From JAEZPW01 sp035629075 (lineage in GTDB: Bacteria > Acidobacteriota > Terriglobia > Terriglobales > Acidobacteriaceae): a stretch of 64,000 nt of DNA. Below are positions 42,713 through 51,925 of this stretch, piece by piece (position 1 is the stretch's first letter; every line of letters starts with the position of its first letter). The position numbers were made by a program, and so were the translations under genes. Location of the stretch: positions 1 through 64,000 of the forward strand of contig DASPIK010000090.1 in NCBI GenBank assembly GCA_035629075.1, read 5' to 3'. A model generated the notes under the pieces. It worked only from the letters and a program-made list of their open reading frames with translations. It was not told the DNA's origin and searched no databases.

Positions 42713-44977
42713 ATGTACAAGTACGGCTTAATTTGGTTGCTGTCCATCGGTGCCTATGTTTGTGCGGGCGGTACGGTCGTTTACGCCGACAGCCTTCGTG
42801 GTCATGTTCGTGACCAAGACGGTGCCGCTGTTGCGGGCGCGCGCGTCACGGCCACATCGGCGTCCGGAACTTTTCAGACGCTCACATCGTCCACTGGCGC
42901 GTTCGGGATTGATGGAGTCTCGTTCCCTGCCAACCTCAACATAACGGCAGAAGGTTTTGAAACGGTCACAGCGCATTGGACCGAGCCGGGGCCACTTTCG
43001 ATTGTGCTGCATCCGGCTTCGATTTCGCAGGAGATTGTTGTAACGGCCACTCGGTCTGAAGTCGCACTGGGCGACGTTGCGGCATCGGTAAGCCGAATCG
43101 GACCAGAAGAGTTCGCAACCACACCGGCCCTGCAAGTCGATAATGTTCTTCGACAGGTGCCAGGATTTTCGCTGTTTCGGCGCTCCGATTCCCGTACGGC
43201 CAATCCGACGTCGCAGGGAGTGTCGCTCCGAGGTCTGGGCGCAAGCGGCGCCAGCCGGGCTTTGGTCTTGTACGACGGTGTGCCCCTGAATGATCCGTTC
43301 GGCGGATGGGTCTATTGGAATCGGGTACCCATAGCGGAAGTGAACTCGGTGGAAGTACTGCGCGGCGGCGCCTCGGCATTGTACGGAAGCGGGGCGCTGG
43401 CCGGAGTCGTAAGTATACGAGGGGAGGAACCGGGCGGGCGAGCCCTCGCGTTCGACTCGTCGGCCGGGGGCCAGGACACAGGCACAGCCGGGATCGCCTA
43501 TAGCGACCGGCTTGGACCGTGGGGCGTGGCCGGAACGATCCGTGGATTTCGTACCGAGGGATACGTGCCGGTTCCGGCCCAGATTCGTGGCGCGGTTGAC
43601 GCGCCAGCCAATGTTCGTTACGGCGCTGCCAGGATCACGATCGACCGGCGATTGCAGCAGGGCACGATGTTTATATCGGGCAACCTATTCAATGAGTCAC
43701 GACAGAACGGCACCGAGTTGCAGACCAACAGCACGCGACTGGCGGAACTTACGACAGGCGCTGATCATTCGGTCGCTGGTGGAAGCCTGGCGGTTCGCCT
43801 CTTCGGATCAGCGCAGCGCTTTAACCAGACTTTTTCATCGGTTGCGGCTGACCGAACCACCGAATCGTTGGTAAGGGAGCAGGCGGTACCGGCACAGCAA
43901 GTGGGAGCATCGGCTCAGTGGGTGCGGGCGCTGGCAGGAAACAACGTGCTCGCCGTTGGCGCCGACTTTCGCCAAGTTAGGGGTCACGCCGATGAAATGA
44001 TCTGGATAGGTGGTGTTCCGACCACGAACGTGCTCGCTGGTGGACGACAGATGTTCGGAGGAGCGTTCGTCGAAGATATGCTCCGCATCGGTTCCCAGCT
44101 GCACGTTACGGGCGCGCTCAGAGTCGATTCCTGGAGAAACTACGAGGCGTCTTCCACTACGATTCCTATCGCAGGCTCATCATCCGTCACAGAGCGGGCG
44201 TTCCCTTCCAGGACCAACACACGTCTGTCTCCCTCGATTGGAGCTGTCTTGCGCCTCACGCCAATCGTTTCTGTGACTGGGTCAGCATATAGCGCGTTTC
44301 GTAGCCCAACACTCAACGAATTGTATCGAGGCTTCCGGTTAGGCAACGTGCAGACTCTCGCAAATGACGAACTGCGTGCCGAGCGTCTTAGAGGATGGGA
44401 AGCAGGGCTCAACATAGGTTCGGGGCCTGTATTTGCGAGGGCCACATTCTTTTGGAACAGCATTGATGATGCGGTTGGAAATCGTACGCTCGAGACAACG
44501 CCGACCCTCATTACACGCCAGCGGCAGAACATCGGCGTGCTCCGCTCGCGCGGACTGGAAGTGGAAGCGCGGGCCAACCTTCCTTGGAATCTGTGGGTCA
44601 GGGCTGCGTACGAGCATGCCCAGGCGACCGTCGCCAGTTCGCTGGAACCCGTTCTAGTTGGTCTAAGAATCCCGCAGGTGCCGCGCAACATGGCTTCCGC
44701 GGAATTGGGGTATCTCGGAAAGCGCTGGACTTCAACGGTTGTAGGTCGCTACGTTGGACAACAATTCGATGACGACATAAACCGGTTTCTGTTGCCGGGT
44801 TACTTCACGACCGATGCATTCGTCGGGTATCGCGTCACGAACTTTGCGGAAGTATTCTTGGCGTGCGAGAACATCCTTGATCGCACCTATGAGATCGGTC
44901 GCACGCCAGTCCCATCGCTCGGCTCTCCACGGCTTGCGCGTGCCGGCATAAGGCTTCGCTGGGCGAAATCAAAGTGA
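42713..44977 (+). CDS. TonB-dependent receptor with carboxypeptidase-regulatory-like N-terminus
   Basis: A 754-residue outer-membrane protein. After a signal peptide (residues 1-25), residues about 28-100 are a carboxypeptidase-regulatory-like domain ('GHVRDQDGAAVAGARVTATS'), then the plug ('EIVVTATRSE', 'ALQVDNVLRQVPGFSLFRR', 'RGLGASGASRALVLYDGVPLNDPFGG', 'VEVLRGGASALYGSGALAGVVSI'), then the 22-strand barrel. The plug resembles vitamin B12/siderophore type receptors; the ligand is unknown. The end comes 8 bases before the convergent quinone reductase. This N-terminal domain is a frequent trait of Acidobacteria and Bacteroidota receptors. Confidence 0.92.
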   Translation: MYKYGLIWLLSIGAYVCAGGTVVYADSLRGHVRDQDGAAVAGARVTATSASGTFQTLTSSTGAFGIDGVSFPANLNITAEGFETVTAHWTEPGPLSIVLHPASISQEIVVTATRSEVALGDVAASVSRIGPEEFATTPALQVDNVLRQVPGFSLFRRSDSRTANPTSQGVSLRGLGASGASRALVLYDGVPLNDPFGGWVYWNRVPIAEVNSVEVLRGGASALYGSGALAGVVSIRGEEPGGRALAFDSSAGGQDTGTAGIAYSDRLGPWGVAGTIRGFRTEGYVPVPAQIRGAVDAPANVRYGAARITIDRRLQQGTMFISGNLFNESRQNGTELQTNSTRLAELTTGADHSVAGGSLAVRLFGSAQRFNQTFSSVAADRTTESLVREQAVPAQQVGASAQWVRALAGNNVLAVGADFRQVRGHADEMIWIGGVPTTNVLAGGRQMFGGAFVEDMLRIGSQLHVTGALRVDSWRNYEASSTTIPIAGSSSVTERAFPSRTNTRLSPSIGAVLRLTPIVSVTGSAYSAFRSPTLNELYRGFRLGNVQTLANDELRAERLRGWEAGLNIGSGPVFARATFFWNSIDDAVGNRTLETTPTLITRQRQNIGVLRSRGLEVEARANLPWNLWVRAAYEHAQATVASSLEPVLVGLRIPQVPRNMASAELGYLGKRWTSTVVGRYVGQQFDDDINRFLLPGYFTTDAFVGYRVTNFAEVFLACENILDRTYEIGRTPVPSLGSPRLARAGIRLRWAKSK

Positions 44978-44985
44978 TCAGCCCG

Positions 44986-45948
44986 TCAGGGCACAAGTAC
45001 GATCTTGCCGTAAGCACCGGGTTCCATCACTGCTGTATGAGAACGGGGAGCTTCGGCCAACGGAATCTCCTGCCCAATGACCGGACGAAGCGTGCCGGTA
45101 CGAAGTCCGGCGACGATCCCAGCATGGATGCTCCGAAGCTCCCGCTCCGAAGCATTCATCAGCAGCATGGCAAGAATCTCGCCGTCACGCCCCATCAAAT
45201 CTCGCGGGTTTAGCTCCACGGTTCCTCGGCTGCCAATCACAACCACGCGTCCATGCGGCGCTAGCACCGTAAGGTCCTTGCCAAGATTCTTGTTGGCAAG
45301 CATTTCAAGTACAACATCAACACCACGTCCGTTGACCAAGCGAAGCATTTCGTCCAAATACCCAGGACGGGTGTGATCGAGGACATGATCAGCGCCCTGA
45401 TCGGAAGCCAAATTGCGACCTCTTTCGGTACCGGCACTACCGATGACATTCAGGCCGAAAGCTCGTGCCATCTGCACTGACGCCAGCCCGACAGCGCCAC
45501 TTGCACCGTGTACCAGGACGGTTTCACCCGGCTTAACCTGTGCGAGTTGGAACAACGCCCGGTAGGCGGTCGCATACGGAACTCCGATTGCTGCACCCTG
45601 CGCAAACGAAACCGCATCGGGAAGCGGATGTACCTGGCCCTCTGCGCAGAGCGCCTGTTCAGCATAGGTCCCGCCGAGCGACCCGGCGACATAGACCCGA
45701 TCGCCCGGTCGAACAGTGGTCACGCCTTCCCCAACCTGATCAACCACCCCGCCGGCGTCTGAACCAGGCGTGAATGGGAGCGAAGGCTTTCGAGCATAGG
45801 CTCCCGACCGAATGTAGGTGTCCACAGGATTAACGCCTGCGGCGTGCACGCGTACGACGACCTGGCCGCTGCCAGCGCTCAACTCGGGCACATCTTCGAC
45901 CCGCATCACTTCAGGACCGCCGAACTCATGCACTCGGATCGCTTTCAT
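44986..45948 (-). CDS. NADPH:quinone reductase (zinc-type MDR family)
   Basis: A 320-residue medium-chain reductase that lacks zinc ligands. 'VHAAGVNPVDTYIRSGAY' and 'TPGSDAGGVVDQVGEGV' are the Qor signatures, 'LVHGASGAVGLASVQMARAFG' the nucleotide loop. It reduces quinones with NADPH in the cytoplasm, possibly against oxidative stress. ATG 45948 has no strong ribosome site but no alternative is better. Divergent from the zinc-ribbon gene at 46057. Confidence 0.93.
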   Translation of the reverse strand: MKAIRVHEFGGPEVMRVEDVPELSAGSGQVVVRVHAAGVNPVDTYIRSGAYARKPSLPFTPGSDAGGVVDQVGEGVTTVRPGDRVYVAGSLGGTYAEQALCAEGQVHPLPDAVSFAQGAAIGVPYATAYRALFQLAQVKPGETVLVHGASGAVGLASVQMARAFGLNVIGSAGTERGRNLASDQGADHVLDHTRPGYLDEMLRLVNGRGVDVVLEMLANKNLGKDLTVLAPHGRVVVIGSRGTVELNPRDLMGRDGEILAMLLMNASERELRSIHAGIVAGLRTGTLRPVIGQEIPLAEAPRSHTAVMEPGAYGKIVLVP

Positions 45949-46056
45949 TATTCCTCCGCAATGGAACCTAGTTTAGTCCTTGGGTTCAGAACTGACGAGT
46001 TGCGTTATGGTGTGCGCTGGCTCAGTTGCGATACGGCATAATGGTCAGCGACTCAC

Positions 46057-47601
46057 ATGCCCGACTTCAACGCAAATTTCCAGTACGTCGCAAACGACGG
46101 CCGAATCACTCACGAATCCGATTGCCGGGTTGAGTTCGACGCCGAAACTTTCACCGTCAGTTCAGACTCTGGTGCGCCGATCAGTTTCGATCTCGGCGAC
46201 ATCGACGCAGTCACCCGCGATCCGGGGCAGATCAGGCTGAAACTTTACACAGGGCGCACAGTCGTAATTCGCGCGCTTGGTACTGCGTACGAAAGGTTCT
46301 CTCGCGACCTGCTCGAGGCTTACCGAGACCGGATGGCGGAATGCCTCCTCGTTGCGGTCCTGAAGGAGCTATCCAGATTCAACGGCACTTTCGAGATGGG
46401 CAGGCGAGAGACGTGTCGTGCATGCGGAGCCCGTACGCGCGGAACGAAGTTCTGCACCGAATGCGGAACGGCCCTGAAACCAGCGAAAGCTCAAAGCGTA
46501 TGTCCATCATGCGGCACGGCCGTAGAAGGCAAGTTCTGCCCGGAGTGCGGAAAGCCGGCTTCATCGGAGTCTCGAGTCGGGCAAGGCGGGGACGTCGAGT
46601 TCCGCCTTTACGAGAGCAACCTGGCCATCATACCTGCGACATCGCAGGCTTTTCAGTGGCGACTCGCAGATATCGACGCTATCCACTTTGAGGCGAACAG
46701 CTACGAGGTCCTTCTGGATTCAGGCGACCTCTCGCTGAAAGTTGCAGGATTAGGCAAGAGGACGGCCGATTTCGCGTCTCGCGTTCGTGAAGCTGTTCGA
46801 AATGTTGCGTCGGCCAGCGCTCGCGCGATCCGTCGCTCTTTCCCATTCCTGAACCCTGACGAATTGCAGGCGATTGCAACCATTCTTCGAGAAGGACGCT
46901 CAGTGCCGGTCGCAAAGCTTATGGCCGTGCATTCGAGAATGCAGCGGGGTGTTTCAAATGTCGCCGTCGACAAGGAACTCGAACCCTACTACGACGAGTT
47001 GACCCGTCTATCGTCGGGAGAACTGCTCTACGCCGGGTTCAAACTCATCCGTCCGGAAGAGCAGCGTGAGGCAGAACCCGACACATCATTGAACGACGAG
47101 GAAGTGTCGGAAGAATCGATCCTGGAAAATGCGGAGGAAGTGGAGGTAGAGGAAGAAGCGTCGTCTGAAAGCAACACCGACGATTTGGATACCCTTTATT
47201 GGTTCTTCTTCCCTATAGCCAAACGACCGGGAAGCAAAGAACTCGCGAATGTTGTCGCCTGGGAAGCAAGCTCACGGTCAGGCCGTGCCACATACTTCTT
47301 TCGTATCGTCAAACCGGAACAAGCCGCGCGACTGGCAAGTGCAGACGGACGGGCTTTGTTGGAATCTTCCATACGAACGCTCAACAACGCCTTCGCCATT
47401 CTGAATTTCAAGCGCCGTCCAATCTACCTCTCTGACGATGACCTCCAAGGCGACGCCCGGTTCCGTCGTTACGCGATTGCGGCAAGGCGCATACCTGAAC
47501 TTCGCGAAATCCGTGCTTTGTTCCTTGGACGTGCTATTCATAGCTCCTTTGAGGCTTGGAAGACGCAGGTCTCGGGAATTATCGCTAAGGCAGGTATGTG
47601 A
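46057..47601 (+). CDS. zinc-ribbon protein with PH-like flanking domains, function unknown
   Basis: A 514-residue soluble protein with no signal peptide. Residues about 1-110 are beta-rich with a PH-like outline ('FDLGDIDAVTRDPGQIRLKLYTG'); a double zinc ribbon follows at about 122-172 (CRACG, FCTECG, VCPSCG, FCPECG, eight cysteines); a second beta-rich part at about 180-250 repeats the first pattern ('WRLADIDAIHFEANSYEVLLDSG'). A helical part and a strongly acidic stretch of about 35 residues ('NDEEVSEESILENAEEVEVE') precede a C-terminal helical domain. The duplication of the PH-like unit around the ribbon is the main signal. No family name is supported. Divergent from the quinone reductase; terminator at 47621. 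Confidence 0.8.
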   Translation: MPDFNANFQYVANDGRITHESDCRVEFDAETFTVSSDSGAPISFDLGDIDAVTRDPGQIRLKLYTGRTVVIRALGTAYERFSRDLLEAYRDRMAECLLVAVLKELSRFNGTFEMGRRETCRACGARTRGTKFCTECGTALKPAKAQSVCPSCGTAVEGKFCPECGKPASSESRVGQGGDVEFRLYESNLAIIPATSQAFQWRLADIDAIHFEANSYEVLLDSGDLSLKVAGLGKRTADFASRVREAVRNVASASARAIRRSFPFLNPDELQAIATILREGRSVPVAKLMAVHSRMQRGVSNVAVDKELEPYYDELTRLSSGELLYAGFKLIRPEEQREAEPDTSLNDEEVSEESILENAEEVEVEEEASSESNTDDLDTLYWFFFPIAKRPGSKELANVVAWEASSRSGRATYFFRIVKPEQAARLASADGRALLESSIRTLNNAFAILNFKRRPIYLSDDDLQGDARFRRYAIAARRIPELREIRALFLGRAIHSSFEAWKTQVSGIIAKAGM

Positions 47602-47620
47602 GTGTCACGCAAAAAAGGGA

Positions 47621-47654
47621 ACGGGAGCAGCGTAGACCTGCTCCCGTCTTTTTT
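47621..47654. terminator. strong hairpin terminator between convergent genes
   Basis: ACGGGAGCAG and CTGCTCCCGT form a ten-base stem with a seven-base loop, followed by CTTTTTTC on the plus strand and preceded by AAAAAAGG, so it can serve both the zinc-ribbon gene and the convergent RND permease gene, which ends at 47661. Confidence 0.92.
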
Positions 47655-47660
47655 CGGGTA

Positions 47661-50600
47661 TTAGTTGACGGATGCAACGTCTACTTCGGCCTGCTCTGCA
47701 GTCCGTTTCTTCCTGCTGAAGAAGTTCCGCACACGCCGCAACGATAGGTCGTCCAAGTAGGTGTATACGACCGGTACAACGATCAGCGACAACATGGTCG
47801 AGGTTACCAGTCCGCCAATGACGGCGCGAGCCATTGGAGCGCGCATCTCCGCGCCTGCGCCGATGGCAAATGCCAGCGGCAACATGCCGAAGATCATGGC
47901 GAGCGTTGTCATCATGATCGGGCGCAGTCGCGTGGTTCCAGCTTTAATCAAAGCAGAACGACGGTCCAGTCCCTCATTTCGGGCCTGATTGGCGAAGTCA
48001 ACGAGCAGAATCGCGTTCTTCGTGACCAAGCCCATCAGCATGATCAGTCCGATCATGCTCATGATGTTCAAAGTGTCACGTGTCATTAGCAGCCCTATGG
48101 CCACGCCGACCAAAGATAGCGGCAATGACAACATGATCGAGAGCGGGTGCAGAAACGATCCGAACTGCGAGGCCAGAATCAGATAGATGAAAATGACCGC
48201 CAGCGCGAGAGCCTGAAACATGTTCAAGAACATGGTATTCAGTTCCTCTGCGTCGCCGCCCTGAACGATGTCATAGCCGGCAGGCAAGTTGATCTGAGCG
48301 GATGCCTTCTCGATATCACTCATGATGTCGCCCAGAGCCCGACCATCAGCACTGGCCGAAACTCGGACCTCACGCCGAAGATCCTTGCGCTTGATGCTAG
48401 ACGGACTGCTCATTGCAACCGTCTGCGCAACCTCACGCAGTGGCACCACAATCTTGCCGCCGCGCGGACTGTCTGTTCCGGTGGGAATACTCAGATCCAG
48501 AAGGTCCTGAGAAAAGCGCCGCTGGTCCGAATTCAGGCGCACGCGAACGTCGTGGCTGTCGCCTGCCTCGTCCTCCATCTTGCTTGCAACTTCGCCCACC
48601 ACGCCTGCGCGCAGGGTGGTCGCAATAGTCGCAGCAGAGATTCCAAGGTCACTCGCGCGATTTCGGTCAACCACTACCCGCAGTTCCGGCTTGGACCGCT
48701 CAAGGCTGGTCTCCAGATCGGCTACACCCCGAATCGAACTCATCCGGTGCATCAGTTCACGCGAGATGCGATCCAGTTCGTCTACGTCAGCACCACGGAC
48801 GCTGATCTGAATCGGCTTTTGCCCGAACTGGCCCGCTTCCACCAAGCCAAACGTCATGCCAGGTACGTCTTGAATGACGGCACGAGCTTCGCGCAGTACT
48901 TCGCTGAAGGTCTTCCCTTTCGCTTCTTTGAGCTTTACGTAAATCGAACCCTCGGTGACCGGGCGGTACATGGTTCCTGCTTCGCCCACCGTGGTGTAGG
49001 TGTAGTCCACCCCCGGCAACTTCCGGAGCCGAGCGACGGCCTGCTGTACTCGCTCGCCGGTTTCCCGCAACGTTGAGCCCGGAGTGGCCTTGAACATGAT
49101 CTGATATTCGCCACGGTTGTAGTCGGGCATGAAGTCGCCACCGAGCACTGCCAGGATTGGGAAGCTGCCGAGGAATGCGACCGTAGCGACGATCATCACC
49201 CAGCCTCGATGGTTCAGCGCCCAGCCGAGCACACGTTCGTATTGCACATGCATGCTCTCGAACCAGTCATTGAACCTAGCGAGAATCCTGCCGAGGAACG
49301 ACGTGTGACGGTTTTCCTCCACATCAGGATCCACCCAGCGCGACGACAACATGGGATCGAGCGTGAAGCTGACGAACAATGACACCAGCACTGCGGCGGC
49401 GACCGTGATGCCGAACTCGTAGAAAAACCGGCCTACCATGCCGCCCATGAACGCGACAGGTATGAATACGGCAATGATCGTGAACGTCGTTGCCATGACG
49501 GCGAGCCCGATTTCGGCTGTACCGTCCCGTGCTGCATCGAAGTGATCTTTGCCTCGCTGCAGGTGCCGGACGATGTTTTCGCGGACCACGATGGCGTCAT
49601 CGATGAGAAGACCGATCGCCAGCGACAAGCCCATCAGCGTCAGCACATTCAGAGTGAAGCCAAGCGCGCGCATGGCGATGAAGGCCGACACCACAGAAAT
49701 GGGAAGTGTCAGACCAGTGATCACCGTTGAGCGCCATGAATTCAAGAACACGAAGACGATCAGCACGGTCAGAATGCCACCGAGGATCATGGTCGTGTTC
49801 ACGTCATGGATGGACTCACGAATGAACTGCGAATCGTCGCGGATGATCTTCAGCGAAACTCCAGGCGGCAACTCGCCCCTGAGTTTCTCGACCGTCTCAC
49901 GGACGCCGTCGGCGACGGCGACAGTATTTGCACCGGATTGCTTCAGCACATCCACGGCAAGCGCCGGACGATCATCGAAGTACGCGAGGTTTTTCGCCTC
50001 CTCCGCACCATCGACAACCTGCGCTACATCACGCACGTAAATCGTCGCCTGCCCGAGCTGCTTCACAGGAATGTCAGCAACCTGGGCAGCGGTCTTGCCG
50101 CGCGCCCCAACTCGTACCAGCGCTTCAGTGTGCTCCCGTTTCGCCGAACCGGCTGGCGCGTCGATGTTTTCAGTGCGAAGTGCGTTGATAACATCGCTCA
50201 AGGTCAGGTTATAGGCGTCCAGTCTCGTTCGATCAACCGTGACCTGCAGTTCCCGCTCGGCCTCGCCAACGAGGTTCACAGCTCCGACGCCTTGAACCGT
50301 TTCCAGACGTCGCTTGACCACTTTCTCTGCAAGGTCGGATGCGGCTAGCGCGGACATTCCAGGCGCATCGACACCGATGGAGATGATCGGCATCGAACTC
50401 GGGTCGAAGCGCAGCACGACCGGTTCTTCAATGTCGACCGGTAGCTCTCCCCGGATCGAGGCAATCTTGCCGCGAATGTCCTGTGACGCCACCTGCGATG
50501 GAATCTCGAGGTTGAACGTCACCATGATGTTCGAGAGCCCTTCCTGCGAAGTGGACTCTATGTGCTTGACGCCCTCAAGAGTGTTGATCGATTCCTCGAT

Positions 50601-50798
50601 CTTGCGAGTTACATCACGCTCAACCGTATCAGGCGATGCCCCTGCGTAACGGGTCGTGACTGAAACGATCGGGAAATCGACGTCTGGAAACTGGTCAACC
50701 TTCAACTGGCGGTACGACGCGATGCCCAACACCGCGAGCGCCAGCATCATCATGGTCGCCAGCACCGGCTGCTTGATGGAAAGATTACTTAAAAACAT
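47661..50798 (-). CDS. RND efflux transporter permease (HAE1/AcrB family)
   Basis: A 1045-residue inner-membrane pump with two repeats, each one helix, a large periplasmic loop and five helices. Typical blocks: 'SIKQPVLATMMMLALAVLG', 'RYAGASPDTVERDVTRKIEE', 'GLSLAIGLLIDDAIVVRENI' (the DD pair of the proton relay), 'ASQFGSFLHPLSIMLSLPLSL', 'LMGLVTKNAILLVDFANQAR' (relay lysine). It exports drugs or other amphiphiles in exchange for protons, with the adaptor and TolC-like protein encoded upstream. The gap from the adaptor gene is six bases. Substrate range is unknown. Confidence 0.95.
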   Translation of the reverse strand: MFLSNLSIKQPVLATMMMLALAVLGIASYRQLKVDQFPDVDFPIVSVTTRYAGASPDTVERDVTRKIEESINTLEGVKHIESTSQEGLSNIMVTFNLEIPSQVASQDIRGKIASIRGELPVDIEEPVVLRFDPSSMPIISIGVDAPGMSALAASDLAEKVVKRRLETVQGVGAVNLVGEAERELQVTVDRTRLDAYNLTLSDVINALRTENIDAPAGSAKREHTEALVRVGARGKTAAQVADIPVKQLGQATIYVRDVAQVVDGAEEAKNLAYFDDRPALAVDVLKQSGANTVAVADGVRETVEKLRGELPPGVSLKIIRDDSQFIRESIHDVNTTMILGGILTVLIVFVFLNSWRSTVITGLTLPISVVSAFIAMRALGFTLNVLTLMGLSLAIGLLIDDAIVVRENIVRHLQRGKDHFDAARDGTAEIGLAVMATTFTIIAVFIPVAFMGGMVGRFFYEFGITVAAAVLVSLFVSFTLDPMLSSRWVDPDVEENRHTSFLGRILARFNDWFESMHVQYERVLGWALNHRGWVMIVATVAFLGSFPILAVLGGDFMPDYNRGEYQIMFKATPGSTLRETGERVQQAVARLRKLPGVDYTYTTVGEAGTMYRPVTEGSIYVKLKEAKGKTFSEVLREARAVIQDVPGMTFGLVEAGQFGQKPIQISVRGADVDELDRISRELMHRMSSIRGVADLETSLERSKPELRVVVDRNRASDLGISAATIATTLRAGVVGEVASKMEDEAGDSHDVRVRLNSDQRRFSQDLLDLSIPTGTDSPRGGKIVVPLREVAQTVAMSSPSSIKRKDLRREVRVSASADGRALGDIMSDIEKASAQINLPAGYDIVQGGDAEELNTMFLNMFQALALAVIFIYLILASQFGSFLHPLSIMLSLPLSLVGVAIGLLMTRDTLNIMSMIGLIMLMGLVTKNAILLVDFANQARNEGLDRRSALIKAGTTRLRPIMMTTLAMIFGMLPLAFAIGAGAEMRAPMARAVIGGLVTSTMLSLIVVPVVYTYLDDLSLRRVRNFFSRKKRTAEQAEVDVASVN

Positions 50799-50804
50799 CG
50801 TTCC

Positions 50805-51923
50805 CTACCGATCCACTCGATTCGAGTCCGTTATGTGTACTGGAGCACCGGAAGCAAGAGTCGTCGGAGGGTCTACCACAACGATCATGCCCGGCTTGAG
50901 ACCTTCGCGAACCTCGACCGAATCCAAAGCCTCTACCCCAACAGCGATTTCTCGAACTTCGGCTTTGCCGTTCTCGACGACGAAGACGTTCGCGACATCA
51001 GCACGCGAGCCGTCATGCATAAGTGCGGCGGGAGGTACAACTACAGCGTTGTTGATATCGCGCACTTTGACGCGAGCACGGGCGAACAAACCCGAGATCA
51101 GGTTCTCCTTGCCTGCTACGCGGACTACGATCTCGAAAGAGCGGCTACGCTCATCGACTGTCGGTAGAATGCGCGTAACTGTTCCGTGAGCCGCGAAGTC
51201 CGGCATCGCATCAACAGTCACTTCAGCCGGTGCGCCGATTTTCACCTTGGAAAAATCAGCTGACGTAACGGCAGCTCTGAATTCGAGAGTGGAGTTATCC
51301 ACCAGCATCAACACCGGAGTGCCAACAGCCAACATGGTTCCAGTATCCACCAACCTTTTCGCGATTCGCCCGGAGAAAGGGGCGTGAATCTGGCATCGCG
51401 CCAACTGCTGAGCGGCGATCGCTTCTTCCGCCTTGGCCTGACGCAGAGACGCCTCGGCGACTTGCAGATTTACATTAGCTGCAAGATGGTCCTTGTCGGT
51501 AATGCCACCGGTCTTGAGCAGATTATTCGCGCGATCACGTTCGGCAACGGCATGTTCGCGGTTCGCTCGTGCCACGGCCACTGCGGCGCTGGCGCGCTCA
51601 TGAGCGAGTCTCGCGTCGGTGCTGTCGAGAATCGCGATTACCTCCCCTTTTCGAACCGGCTCCCCTTCGTTCTTCAACAGGCGAAGAAGCCGAGCTGAAA
51701 CTTCGGAGACTAACTGCACCTCGGCCTGAGGCTTCAGCGTTCCAGTCAACGAGAGTTCCTCAGCGATGTTCCGCTGCGCCACCGTCGTGGTACGCACGGC
51801 GACCGCCCGCATCTGTTCGGATACGTTCGCCTCGGCTTTCTTCTCACTCTTGCAGGCCGAAAGAGTAGTTAGCGTCAGGAGCGCCACTCCGGCCAGAACA
51901 TGTTTCAGTGTGCCAGTGTTCAT
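50805..51923 (-). CDS. RND efflux periplasmic adaptor (membrane fusion protein)
   Basis: A 372-residue adaptor. The signal peptide ends in a lipobox-like L-S-A-C (Cys24), so it is probably a lipoprotein. Barrel-sandwich ends are 'AEVQLVSEVSARLLRLLKNEGEPVRKGEVIAILDS' and 'RCQIHAPFSGRIAKRLVDTGTMLAVGTPVL', flanking an alpha-helical hairpin; a beta-barrel domain follows. It links the pump to the TolC-like channel. ATG 51923 is two bases past the TolC-like stop, six bases before the permease, an unbroken operon. Confidence 0.94.
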   Translation of the reverse strand: MNTGTLKHVLAGVALLTLTTLSACKSEKKAEANVSEQMRAVAVRTTTVAQRNIAEELSLTGTLKPQAEVQLVSEVSARLLRLLKNEGEPVRKGEVIAILDSTDARLAHERASAAVAVARANREHAVAERDRANNLLKTGGITDKDHLAANVNLQVAEASLRQAKAEEAIAAQQLARCQIHAPFSGRIAKRLVDTGTMLAVGTPVLMLVDNSTLEFRAAVTSADFSKVKIGAPAEVTVDAMPDFAAHGTVTRILPTVDERSRSFEIVVRVAGKENLISGLFARARVKVRDINNAVVVPPAALMHDGSRADVANVFVVENGKAEVREIAVGVEALDSVEVREGLKPGMIVVVDPPTTLASGAPVHITDSNRVDR

Positions 51924-51925
51924 TG

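Noticed and set aside
48147..49076. 309-residue plus-strand frame opposite the RND permease
   Set aside because: Shadow of a 1045-residue gene with all RND motifs.
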